From: Solibaculum_A intestinale
GTDB taxonomy: Bacteria > Bacillota > Clostridia > Oscillospirales > Acutalibacteraceae
NCBI RefSeq assembly: GCF_040096205.1
Contig: NZ_JBBMFD010000005.1
Coordinates: forward strand, 62,001-126,000
DNA: 64,000 bases
Direction: 5' to 3'
The notes below the pieces were generated by a model that made no database searches, was not told the DNA's origin, and saw nothing but the letters and a program-made list of their open reading frames with translations. The position numbers were made by a program, and so were the translations under genes. Shown piece by piece: positions 1 to 7,868 of this stretch (positions within the stretch are counted from its first letter, which is position 1; each line of letters opens with the position of its first letter).

Positions 1-1074
1 ACCGCCGCCCAGACCGCCGAACTCAACAGTGAAATCAACGGCAAGGCCACCGGCGTAGGCCTTCGGGTGACGGAATACACCGACGGCAACATTTACGTCT
101 ACCAAGTGATGGCCACCTCTCCGGCCCAGACCGCCGGCGTGCAGAAGGGAGACGTGATCATCCGCGTGGGGGACAGCGCCGTTGCAGACCTTGGATACCG
201 GGAAGCCACCAAGCTGCTCAGCGGTGAGGTGGGTTCCACCGTGAACATTACCGTGCGCCGCGGGGAAGAGGAGATACCCTTCACTCTGGCCCGGGCAAGC
301 TATGAGAACTACACCGTATCCGCCGGTATCATGAGCGGCGTGGGCATTGTCAAGATCGACGAATTCAACAACAACACCGACGAACAGTTTATCGGCGCGG
401 TAGAGGCGCTGCTGGCTCAGGAGCCGGTGGGTCTGGTGTTTGATCTGCGGGGCAATACGGGAGGCACACTGGAATCGGTGTGCGCCATGCTCGATTACCT
501 GCTCCCGGCTGGCGACGTGGTTTCCAGGACCGACAGCACTGGTACCCATGTGATCTATACCTCCGACGACCATGAGGTGGACATTCCCATGACCGTGCTG
601 GTCAACGAGAAAACCGCTTCGGCGGCGGAACTCTTTGCCTGCGCCCTGCGCGATTACGGCAAGGCCCAGCTGGTGGGCACTACCACCTACGGCAAAGGCA
701 GCATTCAAAGTCTCTTTACCCTGACCGACGGCTCCAGCATCAATCTGACCGTCGCCAAGTTCAATCCGCCCAAATCGGAGAACTTTGAGGGCGTGGGCCT
801 GACGCCGGATGTGGAGGTCCGCCTGAGCACCGAGGAAAAGCAGAACTTTTATTTCCTCAACCCCATGGATGACCCGCAGCTGAAAAAGGCGCTGGAGCTT
901 CTCAATCCGCCGGTCCCCACCGACTATATTGAGGTTCCCTTCTCGCCCGCGCCCACCTATGTTCCCAATGGGAATACGTCGGCGGCGCCGGATTCCGGGG
1001 AAAGCGGGACGCCTCCCGCCTCTTCTGAAGAGGCAGTCTCCAGTGAGGAGCCTGCTGGGGACAGCGCCGCATAA
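1..1074 (+). CDS. S41 family C-terminal processing peptidase with PDZ domain (5' end outside window)
   Basis: The reading frame is open from the first base, so the N-terminus (signal or membrane anchor) lies upstream; 357 residues are visible. A PDZ domain occupies roughly residues 20-95 (SPAQTAGVQKGDVIIRVGD). The S41 protease core follows at about 110-285. The catalytic Ser is in KTASAAEL (visible residue 207) and the Lys in TTYGKG (232), the 25-residue Ser-Lys spacing of the CtpA family. The last 55 residues are rich in Pro, Ser and Glu and look like an extracytoplasmic tail. The family cleaves proteins near their C-termini at the cell envelope. A terminator follows directly. Family call is firm; the substrate is unknown. 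Confidence 0.93.
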   Translation, partial: TAAQTAELNSEINGKATGVGLRVTEYTDGNIYVYQVMATSPAQTAGVQKGDVIIRVGDSAVADLGYREATKLLSGEVGSTVNITVRRGEEEIPFTLARASYENYTVSAGIMSGVGIVKIDEFNNNTDEQFIGAVEALLAQEPVGLVFDLRGNTGGTLESVCAMLDYLLPAGDVVSRTDSTGTHVIYTSDDHEVDIPMTVLVNEKTASAAELFACALRDYGKAQLVGTTTYGKGSIQSLFTLTDGSSINLTVAKFNPPKSENFEGVGLTPDVEVRLSTEEKQNFYFLNPMDDPQLKKALELLNPPVPTDYIEVPFSPAPTYVPNGNTSAAPDSGESGTPPASSEEAVSSEEPAGDSAA

Positions 1075-1093
1075 GCGGGAATCGGTAAAGAAG

Positions 1094-1124
1094 GAGCCGT
1101 GGCTTTGCCTGCGGCTCTTTTTTT
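1094..1124 (+). terminator. Rho-independent terminator of the S41 peptidase gene
   Basis: GAGCCG (1094-1099) pairs with CGGCTC (1112-1117) and is followed by seven T. It lies 20 bases past the peptidase stop. Confidence 0.8.
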
Positions 1125-1336
1125 ACATGGAAAGACCGCAGGCGAGCCGCTCTTGCAAAGAGAAACAAAGTGTAAAATTTACAGGATCTTTCTGCGTTTT
1201 TGCAAATTTCGCAGAAAAAACGCATATGATTGGGTATGGTGCATGAAGTTTGAAATGCTATATGGTATTTATTTCATAAAAATATACCGTATGTATTTCA
1301 ACTTCCGCTTTTGATCACATAGACGAGGTGAAGAGA

Positions 1337-2197
1337 ATGTTTTCCGTACTCAATCTGCAAGAGCACATATCGCAAGGATTTTGGGAAAAACTGACCGGGT
1401 GGATCAAACGCAACCCGGTGGGAGCGGAGCTTATAAAATCCGGCCCGGTGCGGTATTGGGAAGTCAAATGGGAGCAGCGGGGAAACCGCCCGGTGCCGTG
1501 GGGACAAATTCAGGAGCTGGCCCGGTGGGCACCGGCGGGGATTTTGCTTCCCAAAGGGGTAGAGCCGCCCGAGGGGATTGATCTGCCGCTGGTACCCGGG
1601 GAAGGCCTGCAGCGCCACCTTCTGCAGGAAGCGGCGGTGGCGGCGGTAGGCGCCAGCCGAGCAGAACCTCTAAAGCTGTCGGTGGCGGTGTTCGACCCCG
1701 ACGGGCGGCTGGGCTCTCTGGCGGTGCGTTTCCTGCCCTATGCGGCCACCGTCAAGGTGATTACACAGAACCCCGAGCAGTTGCTGGACGCCCAGCGCCA
1801 GGCCATGGTGGAATACGGTGCGGCGCTGCTGGTTACCGACGAACCGGCCGCTGCCCGGGATTGCCCGGTAGCGGTGGCCACCGAAGGGCTGCCGGAAGGA
1901 TACGAGGAAGGAGAACAGGTACTGTTTTCCTTGGAAAAGCGCCGCCCGTCGCCGCCCGGCCTGAGCGTTACCGGCTGCGTCGCCCGGCTGCGGGAGGACT
2001 GCGCCGCCGCCTGCCCCTCTTTTCTCGATCCCGAGCAGTTCGCCGCCGCCCTCTTTGTCACCCGCCAGTGCCCGGGCGGTTATTATGGAGGCGACTGCCG
2101 GCTGTCGGACGGGCGGCGGATGCCGGCCCAGCAGGTGGGTGAATGGATTGCCGCCTGCGTTCGCCAGGAATCGCCGCCGCTGGAAAGAAGGGCGTAG
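1337..2197 (+). CDS. Conserved-looking hypothetical protein, Rossmann-like
   Basis: 286 residues. The ATG at 1337 is preferred over the in-frame GTG at 1328 because GAGGTG at 1325-1330 is then a ribosome binding site at normal spacing. There is no signal peptide or membrane segment. The middle of the protein (about 105-185) alternates hydrophobic strands with small loops (LKLSVAVFDPDGRLGSLAVR, then VKVITQNPEQ and ALLVTDEP), as in nucleotide-binding alpha/beta folds, but I see no P-loop or catalytic motif. Codon use is GC-rich like greA and lysS, so it is a host gene. It sits between a terminated peptidase gene and the greA promoter, so it is probably monocistronic. No function assigned. Confidence 0.75.
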   Translation: MFSVLNLQEHISQGFWEKLTGWIKRNPVGAELIKSGPVRYWEVKWEQRGNRPVPWGQIQELARWAPAGILLPKGVEPPEGIDLPLVPGEGLQRHLLQEAAVAAVGASRAEPLKLSVAVFDPDGRLGSLAVRFLPYAATVKVITQNPEQLLDAQRQAMVEYGAALLVTDEPAAARDCPVAVATEGLPEGYEEGEQVLFSLEKRRPSPPGLSVTGCVARLREDCAAACPSFLDPEQFAAALFVTRQCPGGYYGGDCRLSDGRRMPAQQVGEWIAACVRQESPPLERRA

Positions 2198-2248
2198 ATG
2201 AAAGACGGAAAATTCCGCTTGTTTCCGAGAAATTTTGAGTTTTCCCCG

Positions 2249-2277
2249 TTGACATGAGAAACCGATTTGACTATAAT
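2249..2277 (+). promoter_or_regulatory. Consensus sigma-A promoter of greA
   Basis: Perfect TTGACA (2249-2254), 17-base spacer, perfect TATAAT (2272-2277). Transcription would start near 2284, giving a leader of about 105 bases. Confidence 0.88.
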
Positions 2278-2317
2278 TATTCTAATATGCGGGGTAATAC
2301 AAATATGAAACCGGAAC

Positions 2318-2341
2318 GCCTCCGCCTTTTAAGGCGGAGGC
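2318..2341 (+). promoter_or_regulatory. Perfect hairpin in the greA leader
   Basis: GCCTCCGCC (2318-2326) and GGCGGAGGC (2333-2341) form a 9-bp stem with a TTTTAA loop. No T-run follows, so it is not a standard terminator. It may stabilise or attenuate the greA mRNA. Confidence 0.55.
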
Positions 2342-2388
2342 TATCATAATACAATGCGCAAGGACGCATTTTTGGAGGGTTTATCACA

Positions 2389-2868
2389 ATGGCAATGGCA
2401 AAACAGGTGCTTCTGACGGATGAAGGATTGAAAAAGCTGGAAAATGAACTCGAAGAGCTCAAAGGCAATAAACGAAAAGAAATCGCAGATAAAATTGAGG
2501 TTGCCCGTTCCTTTGGCGACCTTTCGGAAAACAGTGAGTACGACGAGGCGAAAAACGAACAAGCTATCGTGGAAGCCCGCATTGCGGAGCTGGAAGCCAC
2601 TTTGCGCAACGTCAAGATTCTCGACGAGGACGATCTGACCACCGAGATGATTCACGTGGGATCGAAAATCAAGGTGTTTGATAAGGAATTTAACGAAGAG
2701 GTCAGTTACCAGATTGTCGGATCTACCGAAGCCGACCCTATGAATGGCCGCATTTCGGACGAGTCCCCGGTGGGCAAGGCGCTGCTGGGCCATAAGGTGG
2801 GCGATGTGGTGGACGTAGAGGTTCCCGACGGCGTAGTCACCTTTGAAATTCTGGATATTGCCAAATAA
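2389..2868 (+). CDS. greA: Transcription elongation factor GreA
   Basis: 159 residues, the usual GreA length. The N-terminal antiparallel coiled coil spans about residues 10-75 and carries the acidic tip region GDLSENSEYDEAKNEQA. The C-terminal FKBP-like domain ends in VGDVVDVEVPDG. GreA enters the secondary channel of RNA polymerase and stimulates cleavage of backtracked RNA, rescuing stalled complexes. GGAGGG (2373-2378) lies upstream of the first ATG; a second in-frame ATG at 2395 is possible but less well spaced. It has its own consensus promoter and is followed by a terminator before lysS. Confidence 0.97.
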   Translation: MAMAKQVLLTDEGLKKLENELEELKGNKRKEIADKIEVARSFGDLSENSEYDEAKNEQAIVEARIAELEATLRNVKILDEDDLTTEMIHVGSKIKVFDKEFNEEVSYQIVGSTEADPMNGRISDESPVGKALLGHKVGDVVDVEVPDGVVTFEILDIAK

Positions 2869-2931
2869 GGAGTCACAAAAGGATATTCGGTATGGAAGTA
2901 AGGAACATGCCTTTTGCGAAAAATGGTTGAC

Positions 2932-2978
2932 GCGGGCGGGGAGCGGCAGGTTCCACTCCTTCTGCCCGCACTTTTTTT
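2932..2978 (+). terminator. Terminator between greA and lysS
   Basis: GCGGGC (2932-2937) pairs with GCCCGC (2964-2969), followed by a run of seven T (2972-2978). It separates greA from lysS or dampens read-through. Confidence 0.7.
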
Positions 2979-3032
2979 GAGAAAATTTTAGGGCGTGCGG
3001 CAGTTGCCGGGAGCGCCTCGGGGGGATAAAAC

Positions 3033-4547
3033 ATGAGCGAAACAAAGGAAGTAAACCAGTCGCCGGAGCAGGAGACTCAGTCGTTAAGCGAGCTTTTGCA
3101 GATCCGGCGGGACAAGCTTGGCGAGCTGCAGGCCCAGGGAAAGGATCCCTTTGCCATCACTACCGCCGAGCAGACCATCCATGCCGCGGACATTGCAGCC
3201 CGGTTCGAGGAGCTGGAGAACACCGACTGCGCCATTGCCGGGCGGATGATGACCCGCCGGGACATGGGCAAGGCAAACTTCATCGACTTGCATGACGCCA
3301 CCGGCCGCATCCAGGTGTACGTGCGCATGAACGACGTGGGAGAGGAAGCCTTCGCCCAGTTTAAGAAATGGGACTTGGGGGACCTTATTGAAGTCAAGGG
3401 CTTTATTTTTCGCACCCGCAGGGGAGAAATCTCGGTGCATGCGAAAGAAATCCGGCTTCTTTCCAAGTCGCTTCTGCCGCTGCCGGAGAAGTTCCACGGT
3501 CTTAAGGACACCGACACCCGATACCGCCAGCGGTATCTGGACCTGATTGTCAACCCCGAGGTGAAGGATACCTTCCTAAAGCGTAGCCGGATCATTTCCT
3601 CCATCCGCCGCTATCTGGATTCTCAGGGCTTTGTGGAGGTGGAGACCCCGATTCTCAACGTGATCGCCGGCGGCGCCACCGCGCGCCCCTTTGTCACCCA
3701 TCACAATACCTTGGATCTGGACATGTACCTGCGCATCGCGCCTGAGCTCTATCTCAAAAGGCTCATCGTCGGCGGAATGGAGCGGGTGTACGAGCTGGGA
3801 CGCAACTTCCGCAACGAAGGTATGGATGTGCGCCACAATCCGGAATTTACCATGGTGGAGCTCTATGAGGCCTTTACCGATTACCACGGCATGATGGAGC
3901 GGGCGGAGAACCTGATCGCAGGAGCCGCTAAGGAAGTATTAGGTACCACCAAGATTACCTACCAGGGCGAGGAAATCGACTTGACGCCGCCCTTTGCCCG
4001 CATGACTATGATTGACGCGGTCAAGAAGTTTTCCGGGCTTGACTTTGATTCCTTCCGCGGAGATGATGCAGCCGCCCGTGCGGCGGCCAAGGGCCTTGGC
4101 ATCGAAGAAGTCAAGGACGATATGGCTTGGGGCGACGTGCTCAACCTGGTGTTTGAGGAAAAGGTGGAGGAGCAGCTGGTTCAGCCCACCTTTATTATCG
4201 ACTATCCGGTGGAAATTTCGCCGCTCACCAAGCGCAAGCCGGACGCGCCTCATCTCACCGAGCGGTTCGAGCTGTTTATTGTGCGCCGGGAGTTCGGCAA
4301 CGCCTACTCCGAGCTCAACGATCCCATCGACCAGCGTGCCCGGTTCGAGCGGCAGGCCGCTCTGCGGGAAAAGGGAGACGACGAGGCCCAGATGCTCGAC
4401 GAGGACTTCCTCACAGCACTGGAATACGGAATGCCGCCCACAGGCGGCTTAGGGATTGGAATCGACCGGCTGGTGATGCTGCTGACCGACAGCTACTCCA
4501 TCCGCGATGTGCTGCTTTTCCCGACAATGAAGCCGCTGGAAAAGTAA
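3033..4547 (+). CDS. lysS: Lysyl-tRNA synthetase, class II
   Basis: 504 residues. The N-terminal OB-fold anticodon-binding domain covers about 55-160. The class II catalytic core follows, with motif 1 around the SQGFVEVETPIL segment, motif 2 in RNEGMDVRHNPEFTMVE and motif 3 in GLGIGIDRLVMLL near the C-terminus. It charges tRNA-Lys in the cytoplasm. GGGGGG lies 7 bases before the ATG. Codon use is strongly GC-rich, unlike the DNA that begins after it. The element appears to start within about 100 bases of its stop codon, so the 3' end of lysS or the sequence just behind it is a plausible integration target. The coding sequence itself looks intact. Confidence 0.98.
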   Translation: MSETKEVNQSPEQETQSLSELLQIRRDKLGELQAQGKDPFAITTAEQTIHAADIAARFEELENTDCAIAGRMMTRRDMGKANFIDLHDATGRIQVYVRMNDVGEEAFAQFKKWDLGDLIEVKGFIFRTRRGEISVHAKEIRLLSKSLLPLPEKFHGLKDTDTRYRQRYLDLIVNPEVKDTFLKRSRIISSIRRYLDSQGFVEVETPILNVIAGGATARPFVTHHNTLDLDMYLRIAPELYLKRLIVGGMERVYELGRNFRNEGMDVRHNPEFTMVELYEAFTDYHGMMERAENLIAGAAKEVLGTTKITYQGEEIDLTPPFARMTMIDAVKKFSGLDFDSFRGDDAAARAAAKGLGIEEVKDDMAWGDVLNLVFEEKVEEQLVQPTFIIDYPVEISPLTKRKPDAPHLTERFELFIVRREFGNAYSELNDPIDQRARFERQAALREKGDDEAQMLDEDFLTALEYGMPPTGGLGIGIDRLVMLLTDSYSIRDVLLFPTMKPLEK

Positions 4548-4640
4548 AGAGGCTAAAAACTGCATAAAATCAAGGCTTTAGGGGTTTGTGCAGGATAAAA
4601 ATACGCCAACTTACGCCAGCTTTACGCCAATATGTGCAGT
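4548..4640. other. Probable left end of the ICE with integrase arm-type repeats
   Basis: Behind lysS lie three copies of TACGCCA in direct orientation at 4602-4608, 4612-4618 and 4623-4629, spaced 10 and 11 bp (one helical turn). An inverted copy, TGGCGTA, is at 4726-4732. Such phased short repeats at an element end are typical of arm-binding sites for tyrosine recombinases. Two GTGCA words at 4588 and 4634 flank the repeats. The exact crossover core cannot be set without the right end, which is outside the window. Confidence 0.5.
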
Positions 4641-4676
4641 TGTCTATACAAAAAAGGGTTGCTCTTAGTTCAAGAA

Positions 4677-4711
4677 CCGTGTCTTGCATATAAAGTAGGA
4701 CACGGTTTTTT
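4677..4711 (+). terminator. Terminator behind the left element end
   Basis: CCGTGTC (4677-4683) pairs with GACACGG (4699-4705), then six T. It could stop transcription entering from lysS. Confidence 0.75.
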
Positions 4712-4776
4712 GATGCATATTTTTATGGCGTAGAGAATGGAGCCTATCTTTTGTTTGAAAAGGTCAACTTACGCGA

Positions 4777-4807
4777 CCCCGCATTTTTTAATGCGGGGCT
4801 TTTTTTA
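4777..4807 (+). terminator. Intrinsic terminator directly before the first element gene
   Basis: CCCCGCATT (4777-4785) and AATGCGGGG (4790-4798) form a perfect 9-bp stem with a 4-base loop, then C and eight T. The AGGAGG-type site of the next gene starts 4 bases later. It either blocks host read-through or attenuates the gene. Confidence 0.8.
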
Positions 4808-4821
4808 TTTGGAGGTGTCTT

Positions 4822-5952
4822 ATGTCAGAATACCAATTAGAAATAAAACAGATCGTGGATTATCCGCGATGCCGGATTTATCGGCAGTTCGTGCAGTCCC
4901 TTATGGAAGACCGGAGCATTCGCCTTGGCGGCAGTTCCGGTCTTTTTTATTATACCGTCCTTTGCAGCTACGCGAATTTCCGAACATCATACAAGCGGAT
5001 AGATGGGATCAGCTACATCATCTATCCCGGCGAATGGCTGTGCCGGATCAGTGAACTGGCAGAATGGTTTCGCACCCGTTTTCAGCATCAGGCGATTTCC
5101 CGCCTTCAGGATTTGCAGGACCGCCATCTGATTACCTTTTCCCTTCTCGGCCGTGGAAGGCTGGTGAAATTCAAAATTACGGACTGGCAGAAACATAACC
5201 GTGTACTGGATTACAACGCGCCCTGCGCCAAAGATACCGGCTTTTTCTTCCTGCCTGTTTCCACTGCCAATGAACTTCTCAGCTATGGCCGCTGTTCAGA
5301 GATGGACGCGCTGCTGGATCTGTGGGTGAATACCGTATACAACGACGAACAGGTGCAGGGTTCGGATGCGGGACCAGTAGTTTATCTGCGCAACGGCACG
5401 GGGAGCCCGCTGCTTGGTTACGCGGGGCTGGCTGAACGCTGGGGCGTTTCCAAAGCAACCGCCGGACGTTATCTCAATAAACTGAGCAGCCTGGACTATA
5501 TTTCCGTCATTTCCTTTCCCGGCGCGCATGGAAGCGTTATTTGCATGAACAACTATCTGTCTACCATGTTCGAGGTATCGGACGTCATGGTAGATAAGGA
5601 AGAAATCGCCATGCTGCTGCACATCGGCCTAACTATGCCGGAAATTGAAGAAATGATGGCGGAACCCGTTCCCGGTATCGGTTCAGAAGAGGAAGACGGC
5701 GTTTCAAATCCGTATGTTGCTTTTATCCTTCAAAAAGTCATGGAAGTCCTTTCCGTACAAGGGTTTCCGTGTTTTTCATGTCCGAAAATTCAGTATAAGT
5801 TATTACCATTATCCTGCGATTGCAAGGAAGAAGTATTTTGTATTTCAGATGGTATAGTAGGATTTAAGGCATTACTGGTTATTTTATGCGGAAAAGACAG
5901 GGAATTGTTCCGCTTTGAACTGAGATTACTGCCAAAGGGGGAGAAAAAATGA
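4822..5952 (+). CDS. Winged-helix DNA-binding protein, possible replication initiator
   Basis: 376 residues; GGAGG sits at 4811-4815. Two helix-turn-helix-like stretches are visible. The N-terminal one (ISELAEWFRTRFQHQAISRL, about 72-92) is followed by a wing-like strand and KITDWQKHNR. The second is LAERWGVSKATAGRYLNKL at about 203-221. Two winged helices separated by a linker is a layout seen in plasmid Rep proteins of the RepA_N/Rep_3 type, and a first-gene position near an element end would fit a replication initiator. That is inference; an element regulator is equally possible. The stop overlaps the next start (ATGA), so the two genes are translationally coupled. It differs from lysS in base composition. 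Confidence 0.7.
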   Translation: MSEYQLEIKQIVDYPRCRIYRQFVQSLMEDRSIRLGGSSGLFYYTVLCSYANFRTSYKRIDGISYIIYPGEWLCRISELAEWFRTRFQHQAISRLQDLQDRHLITFSLLGRGRLVKFKITDWQKHNRVLDYNAPCAKDTGFFFLPVSTANELLSYGRCSEMDALLDLWVNTVYNDEQVQGSDAGPVVYLRNGTGSPLLGYAGLAERWGVSKATAGRYLNKLSSLDYISVISFPGAHGSVICMNNYLSTMFEVSDVMVDKEEIAMLLHIGLTMPEIEEMMAEPVPGIGSEEEDGVSNPYVAFILQKVMEVLSVQGFPCFSCPKIQYKLLPLSCDCKEEVFCISDGIVGFKALLVILCGKDRELFRFELRLLPKGEKK

Positions 5953-6497
5953 AACAGGCGATAGAGAATAAAGGGACAGAGAACCCGGTGTATCACGATA
6001 CATGGATGCTTTTGAGGAAATACCGGGACGTGGTGTGGAGCCTGGAACTGTCCGTACAGCAGGTGCGCCGGCAGTTCCAGATCGAGTTTGGCAGCAGCAT
6101 TGAGGATTTTCTGGAGTCTATCTACCTTGCCGGCGTGGATTTTGCGGATTCCGGCATTCAGGAACACGCCAGAAGCATTGAACGCAGCTATCAGATGATC
6201 CGGCTGATGGAAAGCGCGGTCAGCCTGCTCCGAAATAAGCATAAGTTTGGGGAACCCTATTACTGGATTCTGTACTATACGTACCTTTCCCCGCAGCAAT
6301 ACAGGGACACGGAGGAAATCATCGGGCAGCTCCAGCCGCATATCCAGGACATCAGCTACCGGACCTATTTCCGCAAGCGGAAAGAAGCGATTGAGGCGCT
6401 CTCGTCAGTCCTTTGGGGATATACTTCCCGTGACAGCCTGAATCTTTTGGAGCATTTTTTCCCGGATAATGGCCGCGAAAAAGGCCCTGGCAGATAA
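5949..6497 (+). CDS. Sigma-4/ArpU-like regulatory protein
   Basis: 182 residues, overlapping the previous stop by four bases. It is helical and soluble throughout. The C-terminal half has the shape of sigma region 4 or ArpU-type regulators: YTYLSPQQYRDTEEIIGQL is followed by ISYRTYFRKRKEAIEALSSV, where a helix-turn-helix would sit. No sigma region 2 is seen, so it is unlikely to be a full sigma factor. Its stop lies immediately before the regulatory region of the transfer operon, so a role in controlling transfer genes is plausible. The family assignment is weak. Confidence 0.6.
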   Translation: MKQAIENKGTENPVYHDTWMLLRKYRDVVWSLELSVQQVRRQFQIEFGSSIEDFLESIYLAGVDFADSGIQEHARSIERSYQMIRLMESAVSLLRNKHKFGEPYYWILYYTYLSPQQYRDTEEIIGQLQPHIQDISYRTYFRKRKEAIEALSSVLWGYTSRDSLNLLEHFFPDNGREKGPGR

Positions 6498-6564
6498 TTG
6501 GCACAGAAACGCACAAAATTGGCACGGTTTTGCTATTGAGGCGTAAATCCCCCTGTGATAAAAT
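6496..6564 (+). promoter_or_regulatory. Promoter of the transfer operon with upstream direct repeats
   Basis: TTGAGG (6536-6541), a 17-base spacer and TAAAAT (6559-6564) form a good sigma-A promoter. Upstream lie two copies of AATTGGCAC starting at 6496 and 6517, 21 bp apart (two helical turns), a geometry typical of an activator or repressor site. Confidence 0.6.
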
Positions 6565-6610
6565 AAGTATGTTGAAAACTATATACCGGAGCCGGGAACG
6601 GCAGAGAGAA

Positions 6611-6637
6611 CGCCATTTTTACGAATGGTGTTTTTTT
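6611..6637 (+). terminator. Attenuator-type terminator in the transfer-operon leader
   Basis: CGCCATT (6611-6617) pairs with AATGGTG (6624-6630; one G-T pair) and is followed by seven T. It lies about 40 bases after the predicted start site and before any gene. A second hairpin (GGCCGC 6666-6671 / GCGGCC 6683-6688) follows before the ribosome binding site. Confidence 0.7.
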
Positions 6638-6718
6638 ATTGCCTTTTTCCGGTTCCTGACCAGCAGGCCGCTCGTTCCGTGGGCGGCCTTACTTTATTTT
6701 CAATAGGAGGATGATGAT

Positions 6719-7102
6719 TTGAAGAAAAAACCCATTCGAGAGCCGCTGAAACGCCGAGGGCATATCAACTGCAGCCGAATGCTGTATATGACGTTCCTGA
6801 CGGTGTGTATGCTGGCGTGCTTTTCCCAGCAGGCGTTCGCGGCGACAACCGTGTGGCAAAAAGCGGAAGAGATTATGAAGGACGTCTACAACCAGATCCT
6901 GCTGATTTCCACGATTGCGGCCGTCGTTACAGCGTCCATTGCGCTGCTGATGATGAACTTTTCCAAAAGCGGCAAAACAGTGGATGAGGCCCGCGCCTGG
7001 CTCAAGCGGATTATCATTACCTGGGCGATTTTAAACGGCCTCGGGTTCATTGTCAGCTACATCACGCCGTTCTTCGCCGGAGGCAAGTGGGGGACCCCAT
7101 AA
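6719..7102 (+). CDS. VirB2/TrbC-like small membrane protein of the conjugation machine
   Basis: 127 residues from a TTG start, chosen because AGGAGG (6705-6710) lies 8 bases upstream; the two nearby ATGs are out of frame. A long signal-type segment spans about residues 21-41 (MLYMTFLTVCMLACFSQQAFA, with AFA-A as a likely cleavage site). Two hydrophobic helices follow at about 58-78 and 93-115. Signal peptide plus two membrane helices in a short protein, first in a transfer operon, matches VirB2/TrbC pilin-like subunits. In Gram-positive systems these are thought to form part of the membrane channel. Sequence identity to known VirB2 is not evident, so the call rests on topology and position. 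Confidence 0.7.
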   Translation: MKKKPIREPLKRRGHINCSRMLYMTFLTVCMLACFSQQAFAATTVWQKAEEIMKDVYNQILLISTIAAVVTASIALLMMNFSKSGKTVDEARAWLKRIIITWAILNGLGFIVSYITPFFAGGKWGTP

Positions 7103-7142
7103 AGGGCCGCAATCCCGCATTGGCTGAAAGGAGCGTGATGCC

Positions 7143-7853
7143 GTGGGCATATTAGACGGGATTGTGGCGTGGATCGCCGAACAGGTCATGCACGGCCTGG
7201 ATTTAATCAGCACGTCGGTCTTAGGCGCGCTCGGCTGCGATATGAATACCTTTCTCCGGTACTTTCCGGCGGCCGGGACAATGTACGATATCTTTGTCGC
7301 GCTGGCAATCGGGCTGATTTTACTGAACTGGGTGTGGCAGCTTTTCCGGAACTACGGCCTCGCCGCGGGGATTGAGGCGGAAGATCCGGTAAAGCTGTCC
7401 ATCCGTTCGGTTCTTTTTATCCTGCTGGCATATTTTTCAGACGAAATCGTCAGTACTATCCTGAAAATCGGCGGGACGCCGTATCAGTGGGTGCTTTCGT
7501 CCTCGCTGCCGCCGCTGGATTTTGCCGATTTCAATTCCGCGATTACCGTGATTCTCGGCGTCTGCGCCAGCGGGGCGGTCGCCATTATCGCGCTGATCCT
7601 GGTGCTCATCATGGCCTGGAACTATATCAAGCTTCTGTTTGAAGCGGCCGAGCGATACGTCCTGCTCGGCGTGCTGGTCTATACGGCCCCGGTGGCGTTC
7701 GCGCTGGGATCTTCCCAAACGACGTCGCAGATTTTTAAGAGCTGGTGCCGGATGCTGGGAGGCCAGATTTTCTTATTGATTATGAACGCATGGTGCCTGC
7801 GGCTGTTTACCAGCATGGTCGGCACCTTTTTATCCAATCCCCTTTCGCTTTGA
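7143..7853 (+). CDS. VirB6/TrbL-like polytopic membrane protein
   Basis: 236 residues. The GTG start is supported by AAGGAG about 10 bases upstream; the ATG at 7138 is in another frame. After a short amphipathic N-terminus there are five or more hydrophobic segments, at about 55-75, 95-115, 135-162, 170-190 and 205-230. The topology and the place between the VirB2-like and VirB4 genes fit the VirB6/TrbL channel subunit of Gram-positive type IV secretion systems. The gene is spaced 15 bases from the next, in one operon. Confidence 0.78.
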   Translation: MGILDGIVAWIAEQVMHGLDLISTSVLGALGCDMNTFLRYFPAAGTMYDIFVALAIGLILLNWVWQLFRNYGLAAGIEAEDPVKLSIRSVLFILLAYFSDEIVSTILKIGGTPYQWVLSSSLPPLDFADFNSAITVILGVCASGAVAIIALILVLIMAWNYIKLLFEAAERYVLLGVLVYTAPVAFALGSSQTTSQIFKSWCRMLGGQIFLLIMNAWCLRLFTSMVGTFLSNPLSL

Positions 7854-7868
7854 CCGGAGGTGACATAG

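Noticed and set aside
1190..1216. Inverted repeat TTCTGCG / CGCAGAA before the gene at 1337
   Set aside because: No T-run follows on the plus strand and the loop is long; too weak to call a terminator or operator.
6519..6534. Sigma-54-like promoter TTGGCACGGTTTTGCT
   Set aside because: The distance between the GG and GC elements is one base too short, and a good sigma-A promoter lies just downstream. TTGGCAC is better read as one of two direct repeats.
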